Source of the DNA: Streptomyces sp. rh34
GTDB lineage: Bacteria; Actinomycetota; Actinomycetes; Streptomycetales; Streptomycetaceae
DNA length: 43,253 nt
Assembly: GCF_002551245.1 (NCBI RefSeq)
Contig: NZ_NTGZ01000031.1
Coordinates: 1 to 43,253 of the forward strand
Direction: 5' to 3'
Position 1 is the stretch's first letter. Each line of letters begins with the position of its first letter. Positions 16,224 to 23,901 of the stretch are shown here, piece after piece. The translations under genes and the position numbers were made by a program. Under the pieces are notes generated by a model. That model had not been told where the DNA came from. It saw only the letters and a list, made by a program, of their open reading frames with translations, and did not search any database.

Positions 16224-17470
16224 CAGGCCACGGGCAGTTCCAGCAGACCCTGGATCGTGTCCCCGGGTTTGTGCTGGATCTCGTGTGCGGGCACGGCGAG
16301 CCTGAGTGACGGCAGCCGCTCGAAGAGCGTGCGCAGGGCGATGTCGAGCTCGGTGCGGGCCAGGTTCTGGCCCAGGCACTGGTGGACGCCGAAGCCGAAG
16401 GCGAGATGGTGGCGGGCGGACCGGTCCCAGTCGAGCGTCTCCGGATGCTCGAACACCTCGGTGTCGCGGTTGATGAGCGAGGTCGAGAAGAGCACGCCCT
16501 CGCCCTCGCGGATCGTCGTCCCGGCCACCTCGATGTCCTCGGTCGCCAGCCGCTGAAGACCGTCGGCGATGGACAGGAACCGCAACAGCTCCTCGACCAC
16601 CGCGGCCGTCGTCGTCCCTCCGGACCGCAGTGCCTCCAGTTGCCCCGGGTGCCTCAGCAGTGTGAACGTGCCGAGCGAGATCATGTTCGCCGTCGTCTCG
16701 TGCCCCGCCACGAGCAGGATCACGGCGAACGAGACGAGGTCCTCGCGGTCGACGGGCCCCTCCGGGTGGTCCCGGTGGATCAGCTCGTCCAGGAGCCCCT
16801 CCCCCGGCTCGACCCGCTTGCGGTCGATCAGGGCACCCAGATAGTCCTCCAGCTCGATCCGGGCCCGGTCCACATCGGCCGCGCCCGGACCCCGCAGGAG
16901 CCGGCGCGAACAGCCCTCGAAGAACTCGTGGTCGGCGTACGGAACACCGAGGAGCGCGCAGATCACCATCGACGGCACCGGCAGCGCGAAATCAGCGACC
17001 AGCTCGGACGGCGGCCCCTGCCGCTCCATCGCGTCCAGCAGTCGGTCCACCGTCTCCTGGATGCGAGGGCGCAGCGCGGCGATCCGCTTCACGGAGAAGC
17101 TCGGGATGAGCATCCTGCGCTGGACGTTGTGCTCGGGGTCGTCGACGCCGAGCAGGACCACGCGCCGCCGCTGCACGTTCACGAACCGCTCGGCCGGAAC
17201 GGGAAACCCGGGATGGGTTCGGTCGGTGGACAGCCGCGGATCCGCCAGCAGCCGGCGGGCCAGGGCGTGGCCGGTGACCGCCCAGACCGGACGTCCGTCG
17301 AAGAGGGTGACTCGGCTCAGCGGCCGGTCCGCGCGCAGCGGTTCGTACCCGGTGGGCGGGTGGTAGGGGCACTCGCGGTCCTGCGGGAACGGTGTCGCGG
17401 AGGTCGGTTCGGTGGTAGGGCCGGTGAGAGCGGGGTCCTGGCGGGCCGGTTCCGTCGTGGATTCCGTCAT
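16220..17470 (-). CDS. Cytochrome P450, CYP105-like
   Basis: A soluble bacterial P450 of 416 residues. The I-helix oxygen-binding motif is LLVAGHETTAN, the K-helix ExxR is EELLR, and the heme-binding loop is HHLAFGFGVHQCLGQNLAR with the cysteine ligand. The phrases LGVDDPEHNVQRRMLIPSFS and RDTEVFEHPETLDWDRSARH are characteristic of CYP105-type enzymes. These enzymes are broad-range monooxygenases of secondary metabolism and xenobiotic turnover; the substrate here is unknown and no biosynthetic genes adjoin. I chose the ATG at 17470; another at 17551 lies inside the hairpin leader and adds an unconserved segment. Confidence 0.93.
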   Translation of the reverse strand: MTESTTEPARQDPALTGPTTEPTSATPFPQDRECPYHPPTGYEPLRADRPLSRVTLFDGRPVWAVTGHALARRLLADPRLSTDRTHPGFPVPAERFVNVQRRRVVLLGVDDPEHNVQRRMLIPSFSVKRIAALRPRIQETVDRLLDAMERQGPPSELVADFALPVPSMVICALLGVPYADHEFFEGCSRRLLRGPGAADVDRARIELEDYLGALIDRKRVEPGEGLLDELIHRDHPEGPVDREDLVSFAVILLVAGHETTANMISLGTFTLLRHPGQLEALRSGGTTTAAVVEELLRFLSIADGLQRLATEDIEVAGTTIREGEGVLFSTSLINRDTEVFEHPETLDWDRSARHHLAFGFGVHQCLGQNLARTELDIALRTLFERLPSLRLAVPAHEIQHKPGDTIQGLLELPVAW

Positions 17471-17497
17471 GGGAGCGGTCGCCTCGCAGTGCTCGGT

Positions 17498-17556
17498 GAT
17501 AGGTGCGGAGCGGGTCGCTCCGCACCTCACCCAATTGGATGCCCCAGGCACCTATC
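17498..17556 (-). promoter_or_regulatory. Competing inverted repeats in the P450 leader
   Basis: In the leftward transcript, GATAGGTGC (17556-17548) is followed by AGGTGCGGAGCG (17527-17516), ACC, and then CGCTCCGCACCTATC (17512-17498). The last element pairs perfectly over 12 bp with the second or over 9 bp with the first, so two exclusive hairpins are possible. A further CGCTCC lies just before the start ATG and could pair with GGAGCG. The site may be an RNA switch or simply a DNA operator. From 17557 to 17813 I see no gene and no clear signal. Confidence 0.45.
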
Positions 17557-17813
17557 GGGTCGACGCCCGGACCGGCCACTTCGCGGGACCGCGGATCTGG
17601 CCGGTGTCTTTCGCACACGGTCGAACGGTTTCGCGTCCGCTCAGGTCCAGCGAGTGCGGTGGAGCGGCACCGGAGCGAGCATCGCCCCCGCCGCGGCCGG
17701 AACCGTTCACCGCGACGTCCGGAACCATGCCGTCGAACCGTGCCGCCCACGGCCGGTGGAGGCGCGCCCGAGCTTCCCGTGCCGCACGGCGACGCCCCCG
17801 CGGACGCGTCGGG

Positions 17814-18305
17814 TCACGCCGTCACCTTGGCGATGAACGCCACGAGGTTCGCCACGGTTCGCTCGATCTGCTCTTCCAGGGTGAGCGACTCCCGGAGCCG
17901 CGCCCCGACGCCCGCGTCCTTCTTCCCGCGTACGTAGAGCGAGCAGGCGAGGTCGCTGCACATGTAGGCGCCGACCGAGTTGCCCTGCTGGCCCGCTTTC
18001 CCGGACTTGGGGGCCACCAGGAGGGAAATGCCTCCGGTGTGGACGGTCACACAGATCGAGCACATGCTGCGGCGGGTCTGCCAGGATCCGGCGTCGGAGG
18101 AGCGCAGCTGGATGCCGACGGGACCCTGGCCCGGGTCGAGCACCAGGTAGGCCCGGTCGGGGGCCTGAGGGTCGCGCCAGCCCAGGAAGTCCAGGTCGTC
18201 CCAGGGCCGGTCGGCGATGTCGCGGGGTACGGACAGGCGCTTGGCCTCGCCCTTGGTGCAGTTCACGAAGGAGGTACGGATCTCTTGCTCGGTCAGGGGC
18301 TTCAT
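17814..18305 (-). CDS. FBP-domain zinc-finger protein (EF-G-binding, FusB-related)
   Basis: 163 residues matching the FBP C-terminal treble-clef family found widely in actinobacteria. The first zinc knuckle is MCSICVTVHTGG, the second is YMCSDLACSLYVRGK, and the intervening LLVAPKSGKAGQQGNSVGAY is highly typical. Related FusB proteins bind elongation factor G and rescue it from fusidic acid; a ribosome or EF-G role is plausible here but not shown. The ATG at 18305 gives MKPLTEQEIRTSF. It is divergent from a TetR gene across an operator 15 bases before its start, so repression by that TetR protein is very likely. Confidence 0.88.
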   Translation of the reverse strand: MKPLTEQEIRTSFVNCTKGEAKRLSVPRDIADRPWDDLDFLGWRDPQAPDRAYLVLDPGQGPVGIQLRSSDAGSWQTRRSMCSICVTVHTGGISLLVAPKSGKAGQQGNSVGAYMCSDLACSLYVRGKKDAGVGARLRESLTLEEQIERTVANLVAFIAKVTA

Positions 18306-18319
18306 GCAACTCACGCTAA

Positions 18320-18342
18320 TTTGCCTAATCCCATTAGGCAAA
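18320..18342. promoter_or_regulatory. Perfect palindromic operator for the adjacent TetR regulator
   Basis: TTTGCCTAAT and ATTAGGCAAA are a perfect 10-bp inverted repeat around CCC. A partial copy, TTTGCTTAGG, follows at 18350-18359. The site is markedly AT-rich for this genome and lies in the 82-base divergent promoter region between the FBP gene and the TetR gene. It fits an autoregulatory TetR operator that controls both. Confidence 0.8.
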
Positions 18343-18387
18343 CATATATTTGCTTAGGTAACCGCAGGTAAGCGTTCGGAGGTTCGC

Positions 18388-18960
18388 ATGGCACGAGCAG
18401 GGCCGGCCGCGGAGCGCGTCGTACGGGCGGGGGCCGAGCTGGCGGACGAGATCGGCTTCGAGCAGGTGACCCCGTCGGAGCTCGCCCGGAAGCTGGGCAT
18501 CAAGACCGCGAGCCTGTATTCACACGTCAAGAACGCCCACGACCTCAGGACGAAGATCGCCCTGCTGGCACTGGAGGAACTCGCCGACCAGGCGTCGGCG
18601 GCGCTCGCGGGGCGGGCGGGCCGCGACGCGCTCGGCGCCTTCGCCAACGCCTACCGCGACTACGCCCTCCAGCATCCGGGACGCTTCGCCGCGGCAGGGT
18701 TCCGGCTCGACGCGGACACGGCGGCCGCGAGCGCCGGCGTCCGGCACTCCCGGATGATGCGGGCGATCCTGCGCGGCTACGACCTGACCGAACTCCAGCA
18801 AACACACGCGGTGCGGCTCCTGGGCAGCGTCTTCAGCGGCTACGTGGGGCTGGAGACGGCCGGCGGTTTCCGCCACAGCTCCCCCGACTCCCAGGAGAGC
18901 TGGACGGAGATCCTCGACGCGCTCGACTCCCTGCTGCGCAACTGGCCCGCCCCCTCCTGA
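18388..18960 (+). CDS. TetR/AcrR-family transcriptional regulator
   Basis: A 190-residue repressor. The N-terminal helix-turn-helix is FEQVTPSELARKLGIKTASL followed by YSHVKNAHDLRT. The C-terminal ligand-binding domain is of the WHG type (TetR_C_33), seen in QQTHAVRLLGSVFSGYVGLE and GGFRHSSPDSQESW. The start ATG follows GGAGG at a proper distance. It probably binds the palindrome at 18320 and controls itself, the FBP gene and the SGNH hydrolase gene 39 bases downstream. The ligand is unknown. Confidence 0.93.
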   Translation: MARAGPAAERVVRAGAELADEIGFEQVTPSELARKLGIKTASLYSHVKNAHDLRTKIALLALEELADQASAALAGRAGRDALGAFANAYRDYALQHPGRFAAAGFRLDADTAAASAGVRHSRMMRAILRGYDLTELQQTHAVRLLGSVFSGYVGLETAGGFRHSSPDSQESWTEILDALDSLLRNWPAPS

Positions 18961-18999
18961 CCCGCCTCCCGCCCCTCGACGAACGAAGAGGCCGAGAAC

Positions 19000-20184
19000 A
19001 TGACCATCCGGCACGACTGGACGACGACCCCCATCAGCGCCGACATCCTGCGGGGCGCTCTCGACCTGGAGCCGACCGAGCGCGGCGTGCTGCCGCACCG
19101 GCTGCCCGCGCGGGCACGGCGGCAGATTCCCGACGACCAGTTGGCCATGGCCGAATCGCAGCCCTCCGGGGTCCGGCTGGCGTTCCGCACCCGGGCCACC
19201 GTCGTCGAGCTGGACGTGGTGGCCACCAAGCGCGTCTACCCCGGAGCGCCGCCGCGCCCCGACGGCGTGTACGAGCTCCTCGTGGACGGCCGCCCCGCGG
19301 CCCGGGCCAGTGCCCCCGACGGCGACACGATCACCATCGATCTGGCCTCGATGGCCTCGCGGACCCGGCCCGGTCCCGTGGAAACGCTCCGGTTCACCGG
19401 CCTGCCGGACGATGAGAAGGACGTCGAGATCTGGCTTCCGCACGACGAGACCACACTCCTGGTCGCCCTGCGCACCGACGCACCGCTCCAGAGCCCCGCC
19501 CCGACCGGCCGGCCCGTGTGGCTGCACCACGGCAGCTCCATCAGCCACGGATCCAACGCCGCCACCCCGACCGGCACCTGGCCCGCCCTGGCCGCGAACC
19601 TCGGCGAGGCCGAGCTGATCAACCTGGGATTCAGCGGCAGCGCCCTGCTCGACCCCTTCACCGCCCGCGCCATGCGCGACACCCCCGCCGACCTGATCAG
19701 CGTCAAGCTCGGCATCAACCTCGTCAACGCCGACCTGATGCGGCTGCGCGCGTTCGGCCCGGCCGTCCACGGCTTCCTCGACACGATCCGCGAAGGCCAC
19801 CCCACCGCACCGCTGCTGGTGGTCTCGCCGATCTGCTGTCCCATCCACGAGACCACTCCGGGCCCCAGCGCCCCGGACAGCAGCGCGATGAGCGAGGGGC
19901 GGCTGCGGTTCGTGGCCATCGGCGACCCCGCGGAGAGCGCCGCCGGGAAGCTGACCCTCACCGTCATCCGGGACGAGCTGGCCCGGATCGTCGCACAACG
20001 CGCCGCCGCCGACCCTCATCTGCACTACCTCGACGGCCTCGACCTCTACGGCGAGAGCGACCACGCCGAACTCCCGCTCCCCGACGACCTGCACCCGGAC
20101 CCCGCCGCCCACCGGCGCATCGCCGAACGCTTCGCCCGCCTCGCGTTCGGCCCCGACGGACCGTTCGGCCCGAAGAACCGGTGA
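19000..20184 (+). CDS. SGNH/GDSL-family hydrolase
   Basis: 394 residues without a signal peptide, so cytoplasmic. An N-terminal beta-sandwich-like region (about 1-170) precedes an SGNH catalytic domain. Block I is LHHGSSISHGS with the nucleophilic serine near residue 180, block II is the glycine in NLGFSGSA, block III is the asparagine in KLGINLVNAD, and block V is DDLHPDPAAH with the catalytic Asp and His. The likely reaction is ester hydrolysis, such as removal of acyl groups from sugars or lipids. It follows the TetR gene by 39 bases and probably shares its transcript. The substrate may therefore be related to the TetR ligand. Confidence 0.88.
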   Translation: MTIRHDWTTTPISADILRGALDLEPTERGVLPHRLPARARRQIPDDQLAMAESQPSGVRLAFRTRATVVELDVVATKRVYPGAPPRPDGVYELLVDGRPAARASAPDGDTITIDLASMASRTRPGPVETLRFTGLPDDEKDVEIWLPHDETTLLVALRTDAPLQSPAPTGRPVWLHHGSSISHGSNAATPTGTWPALAANLGEAELINLGFSGSALLDPFTARAMRDTPADLISVKLGINLVNADLMRLRAFGPAVHGFLDTIREGHPTAPLLVVSPICCPIHETTPGPSAPDSSAMSEGRLRFVAIGDPAESAAGKLTLTVIRDELARIVAQRAAADPHLHYLDGLDLYGESDHAELPLPDDLHPDPAAHRRIAERFARLAFGPDGPFGPKNR

Positions 20185-20186
20185 AG

Positions 20187-20228
20187 CCCCCGCTCCCGGG
20201 CCCCGGCGGCGGGTGCCGGGAACGGGGG
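20187..20228 (+). terminator. Hairpin terminator after the SGNH gene
   Basis: CCCCCGCTCCCGG (20187-20199) pairs with CCGGGAACGGGGG (20216-20228) over 13 positions with one non-Watson-Crick pair, starting two bases after the stop codon. The convergent snapalysin gene ends at 20285 and may also use it. Confidence 0.7.
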
Positions 20229-20284
20229 TGACCGGGCGCCGGTTCAGAACGGGGCCGGCACCTCTTGTGTCCTCGTACGACCGG

Positions 20285-20866
20285 TTACGAGGCGTCCACC
20301 AGGACACGCCCGTCAGCCGGCACGCGCGGGGCGAGGCCGCCCGCGTAGGCGGACTCGACGCGGTACTGCTCGGCCGCGTTCGGTACGGCGTTCTTGCAGC
20401 TGATGCCTGCGCTGGATCCCGACATCAGCTGGGAGCAGGGGCCTGGCTTGGTGTCCGGCAGACCCAGGCTGTGGCCGAGTTCGTGAGCGGCGATACGGGT
20501 CTTGTCGTGGCCCTGGGAAACCGCCTGGCTGCCCAGCTCCACCCTGGCCCGGCCACCGGGCCGGACCGGACCGAGTGTGGCCTGCGGCCAGCCGCTGGTG
20601 GCCACGATCTGTATCTCGGCACGCGTGCCGGGTGCGGCCTCGACCAGCTTGACGTTGTCGACGTTGGAGTTCCACGAGGCGACCCCTGCCGCGATCTCCG
20701 CCTCCCAGCCGCCGGCCCGGCTGTCGTCGTACCGGAGCGTCACCACCGCCGACGCGCCCTGCGCCGCCGCCGGGTCCGGCGCGGGAGCGGCCTGCGCCGC
20801 CGTAGCGGTGGCCAGGGTGATCGCCGCGGCGACACCGACTGCTCTGAGCCATCTGGAATCCAGCAT
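20285..20866 (-). CDS. snpA: Snapalysin-type small neutral zinc metalloprotease (M7)
   Basis: A 193-residue exported protease typical of Streptomyces. A signal peptide covers about 1-28 (AAITLATATAAQAAPA) and a short propeptide follows. The zinc site is AAHELGHSLGLPD, the HExxHxxGxxD form with Asp as third ligand that defines snapalysin. Four cysteines in the mature part may form disulfides (PCSQLM and ISCKNA are visible). The start is the ATG with AAGGGA seven bases upstream. Characterised snpA genes are usually paired with a divergent LysR activator; here the divergent neighbour is a sirtuin gene, so regulation must differ. Confidence 0.93.
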   Translation of the reverse strand: MLDSRWLRAVGVAAAITLATATAAQAAPAPDPAAAQGASAVVTLRYDDSRAGGWEAEIAAGVASWNSNVDNVKLVEAAPGTRAEIQIVATSGWPQATLGPVRPGGRARVELGSQAVSQGHDKTRIAAHELGHSLGLPDTKPGPCSQLMSGSSAGISCKNAVPNAAEQYRVESAYAGGLAPRVPADGRVLVDAS

Positions 20867-20989
20867 GGTTGTCCCTTCACTCATGGGGGGCTCGGCTCCG
20901 CGCGGAGCCGAGGGAGTGGGAGGATCGCCACCGCGAACCGTGGGGACGCAAGGGCCGGTTGCCGATCCTCCCGGGGCCGCAGAACCTAT

Positions 20990-21003
20990 GCCGCGATCGC
21001 GGC
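20990..21003. promoter_or_regulatory. 14-bp palindrome between snapalysin and sirtuin genes
   Basis: GCCGCGATCGCGGC is a perfect palindrome in the 288-base divergent region. It lies about 124 bases upstream of the snapalysin start and 151 bases upstream of the sirtuin start. It is a candidate operator, but short self-complementary GC strings are common in this genome, so the assignment is weak. Confidence 0.3.
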
Positions 21004-21154
21004 TTGATCATGCACCTGCCATAAAATGAGGCCGGAAACGCACCCTGCCGGGATCTTCGGCCCGGGACGCTTCGTCCCATCGGGTCGCCCCCGGCGCCCC
21101 GGTCGCGGGCATCGTCGCCATCCGGGGCATGTTCCGTACGCTGAGGGCATGCGC

Positions 21155-22057
21155 ATGCGACCCACCCTGAGCTGGACCTCCACCGAGGAGCCACTGCCGG
21201 GCACGACGGACCTGGAGCCGGTCGTCGAGGCGCTGCGTGGTGGCGGTGTTCTGGTCCTGAGCGGTGCGGGCATCTCCACGGAGTCGGGCATCCCCGACTA
21301 CCGGGGCGAGGGCGGGAGCCTGAGCCGCCACACCCCGATGACCTACCAGGACTTCACCGCCGACGCAGGGGCCCGTCGCCGGTACTGGGCGCGCAGCCAT
21401 CTGGGCTGGCGTACGTTCGGCCGCGCCCGGCCCAACGCCGGGCACCGGGCCGTGGCCGCGTTCGGGCGGCGGGGGCTGCTCTCGGGTGTGATCACCCAGA
21501 ACGTCGACGGCCTGCACCAGGCCGCCGGCAGCGAAGGCGTCGTGGACCTTCATGGGCGCCTGGACCGGGTCGTCTGCCTGTCCTGCGGTGCCTCCAGCCC
21601 GCGCCCCGAGCTGGCGCGCCGGCTGGAGGAGGCCAACGAGGGCTTCGCGCCGGTGGCCGCCTCGATGAATCCGGACGGCGACGCTGATCTCACGGACGAG
21701 CAGGTCGGGGACTTCCGCGTGGTGCCGTGCGCGGTCTGCGGCGGCGTCCTCAAACCGGACGTGGTGTTCTTCGGCGAGGCCGTGCCCCCGGGGCGGGTCG
21801 AACACTGCCGCGACATGGTCCGGGGGGCGAGCACCCTGCTGGTGCTGGGCTCCTCGCTGACGGTGATGTCCGGGCTCCGGTTCGTCCGCCAGGCCGCCCA
21901 GGCGGGAGTTCCGGTGCTGATCGTCAACCGGGACCCGACCCGGGGCGACCGGCACGCCCTGACCCGTATCGCCCTCCCGCTGGGCGACGCCCTCACCACC
22001 GCGGCCGGCCGGCTGGGCGTTCCCGTCGACGACGACCGGACGGCAGGGTCCGGGTGA
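21155..22057 (+). CDS. SIR2-family NAD-dependent protein deacylase (sirtuin)
   Basis: 300 residues. NAD-binding motifs are [20 protein letters not shown] and [12 protein letters not shown], the catalytic histidine lies in DLHGRLD, and the structural zinc is bound by CLSCGASSP and CAVCGG. FFGEAVP and [10 protein letters not shown] complete the Rossmann part. It removes acetyl or longer acyl groups from lysines using NAD; acetyl-CoA synthetase is a typical bacterial target. I chose the ATG at 21155 because GAGGG lies seven bases before it; an ATG at 21149 is also possible. It converges with the ABC-importer operon, 22 bases away. Confidence 0.94.
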   Translation: MRPTLSWTSTEEPLPGTTDLEPVVEALRGGGVLVLSGAGISTESGIPDYRGEGGSLSRHTPMTYQDFTADAGARRRYWARSHLGWRTFGRARPNAGHRAVAAFGRRGLLSGVITQNVDGLHQAAGSEGVVDLHGRLDRVVCLSCGASSPRPELARRLEEANEGFAPVAASMNPDGDADLTDEQVGDFRVVPCAVCGGVLKPDVVFFGEAVPPGRVEHCRDMVRGASTLLVLGSSLTVMSGLRFVRQAAQAGVPVLIVNRDPTRGDRHALTRIALPLGDALTTAAGRLGVPVDDDRTAGSG

Positions 22058-22079
22058 GGTCGCGGGGTGTCCCCGGGCT

Positions 22080-23102
22080 CTACCGGGCGAACTTCCTCAG
22101 CTCCTCCGCCAGCGAGCTGATGGCCGCGGGGTTGCGCGGGCTCTCGACCAGGTCCACGTAGTCGAGTACGACGATCCGGTCGTTCAGAATCGCGGATACG
22201 CCGGCGAGCGGCTTGTAGGACTTCAGGAACCTCCGCTTCTCGTCCGCTCCGGTGTCGCCGTAGTCGTTGATGACGATGACCTCGGGGTCGCGGTCGACCA
22301 CGGTCTCCCAGCCCACCGTCGTCCAGCTGTCCTTGAGATCCTTCATGATGTGGTCGCCGCCGGCCTTGGTGATGATGTCGTGCGGTCCGGCGTAGGCGCC
22401 CGAGGTCAGCGGCTTGTCCTTCCCGTCGTCGTACAGGAAGACGCGGAGACGGTCACCGCCCTCGGCCGCCTTCGCCCGTGCGGCGGCGACCTCCTCACGG
22501 AACGATGTGATGAGGGTGTCCGCCCGGTCCTCGACGTCGAAGATCTTTCCGAGGTTCCGCAGGTCGGTGTAGAGCGCTTCGAGCGGGGGCATGACTCCGC
22601 GCGCCTTGCCCTGCCCGTTGCGGCACGACTCGCTGAGCAGGTACGAGTCGATGCCCACGCGCTCCAGTTCTGCGGGGGTGAACCCCTCCCCCTCGTTGAA
22701 TCCGTAGTTCCAGCCGGCGAAGACCAGGTCGGCGCGGGCGTCGAGGACCAGTTCCTTGTTGATCCGCTCCTTGGAGAGCCACTTGGTCTTCCGGTAGCCG
22801 TCCTTCCAGGGGACGGACGTCATGTCGCCCTTGTCGTCGGGCATCACGTACCCGGCCATGTGGTCCTCGAGTCCGAGGGCGAACATGATCTCGGTGATCC
22901 CGGTGTCGTTGGTGACGACGCGTCGCGGGGCCTTGTCGTACGTCTTCTTCTCCCCGCAGTTCTCGACGGTGACCGGGTAGTGGCGGTCGGCCCCGGACGC
23001 GGTGTCCTTCCCGTCCGCCTGCGAGGTGACGTCCGCTCCGCAGCCGGTGAGGGCCAGGGCGGCCGCGAGGACGAGGGCCGCGGTACGTAGGGGGTCGCGC
23101 AT
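22080..23102 (-). CDS. ABC importer substrate-binding lipoprotein (BtuF/FecB type, probably cobalamin)
   Basis: A 340-residue extracytoplasmic binding protein. The signal peptide ends in the lipobox ALTGC with lipidated C21. It has the class III helical-backbone pattern: the CGEKKTYDKAPRRVVTNDTG entry strand, a TEIMFALGLEDHMAGY segment and DPEVIVINDYG near the C-terminal lobe. By fold alone it could bind an iron-siderophore or vitamin B12; the riboswitch ahead of the operon points to a cobamide. It is the last gene of a leftward operon, 16 bases after the ATPase gene. Confidence 0.9.
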   Translation of the reverse strand: MRDPLRTAALVLAAALALTGCGADVTSQADGKDTASGADRHYPVTVENCGEKKTYDKAPRRVVTNDTGITEIMFALGLEDHMAGYVMPDDKGDMTSVPWKDGYRKTKWLSKERINKELVLDARADLVFAGWNYGFNEGEGFTPAELERVGIDSYLLSESCRNGQGKARGVMPPLEALYTDLRNLGKIFDVEDRADTLITSFREEVAAARAKAAEGGDRLRVFLYDDGKDKPLTSGAYAGPHDIITKAGGDHIMKDLKDSWTTVGWETVVDRDPEVIVINDYGDTGADEKRRFLKSYKPLAGVSAILNDRIVVLDYVDLVESPRNPAAISSLAEELRKFAR

Positions 23103-23118
23103 GGTGGTCGAGGCTCCT

Positions 23119-23901
23119 TCAGGAAGTGGGGCGGGCAGGGGGGAGGTCGAAGAGCAGTTGGAGCGCGCCGGTCTCCGGATGCGCGACGCGGTGCGCCCGT
23201 ACGCCGAAGACGTCGGCCAGCAGCTCGGTGGTCAGGACCGCGTGCGGGGCCCCGGAGGCGACGATCCGGCCGCTGTCGATGACGTGGACCAGGTCGCAGT
23301 GCAGGGCCGCCAGATTCAGGTCGTGCAGGGCGGTGAGCACGGTCAGGCCGCTGCCGCGGACCAGGGCGAGGACTTCCAGCTGGTGGGCGATGTCCAGGTG
23401 GTTGGTGGGCTCGTCGAGTACCAGGACCCGGGGCCGCTGGGCCAGGGCGCGGGCGATCAGGACGCGTTGCCGCTCGCCGCCGGAGAGGGTGAGGAAGCCC
23501 CGTTCGGCCAGGTGTCCCGCGCCGACCCCCTCCAGCGCCTCGGCGCAGAGGCGGCGGTCCTCGTCGGACGCCCTGGCCACCGGCCCCTGGTGCGGCAGCC
23601 GCCCCATGGCGACGATCTCGGCGACGGTGAAGTCGAATGCGGCGACCGCGTCCTGCGGAAGGGCGGCCAGCCGCCGGGCGCCTTCCCGGGCGCTCAGGGT
23701 GTGGAGGTCCTCACCGCCGATCCTGACGGCGCCGGTCGAGGGGCGCAGGGCCCGGTAGACACAGCGCAACAGGGTCGACTTGCCGCTGCCGTTGGGACCG
23801 ACCAGGCCGACGAGCTGCCCGTCGGCCGCGCCCAGGGTGACCTGGTCCACCAGCCGTGCACCGGCGATCTCGACGGTGAGCGCGTCGATGTCGATCCGCA
23901 T
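23119..23901 (-). CDS. ABC importer ATP-binding protein (BtuD/FecE type)
   Basis: 260 residues. Walker A is GPNGSGKST, the Q-loop is LPQDAV, the ABC signature is LSGGERQRVLIARAL, Walker B is VLVLDEPTNHLD and the H-loop histidine is in LTALHDLNLA. The family is the FepC/BtuD group that energises uptake of cobalamin, heme or ferric siderophores. Its ATG overlaps the permease stop as TGATG, so the two are translationally coupled. It is the middle gene of the importer operon. Confidence 0.95.
   Translation of the reverse strand: MRIDIDALTVEIAGARLVDQVTLGAADGQLVGLVGPNGSGKSTLLRCVYRALRPSTGAVRIGGEDLHTLSAREGARRLAALPQDAVAAFDFTVAEIVAMGRLPHQGPVARASDEDRRLCAEALEGVGAGHLAERGFLTLSGGERQRVLIARALAQRPRVLVLDEPTNHLDIAHQLEVLALVRGSGLTVLTALHDLNLAALHCDLVHVIDSGRIVASGAPHAVLTTELLADVFGVRAHRVAHPETGALQLLFDLPPARPTS

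Noticed and set aside
16220..17470. P450 and ferredoxin as tailoring enzymes of the megasynthase
   Set aside because: They lie more than 12 kb away on the other strand, with many unrelated operons between, so a functional link is not supported.
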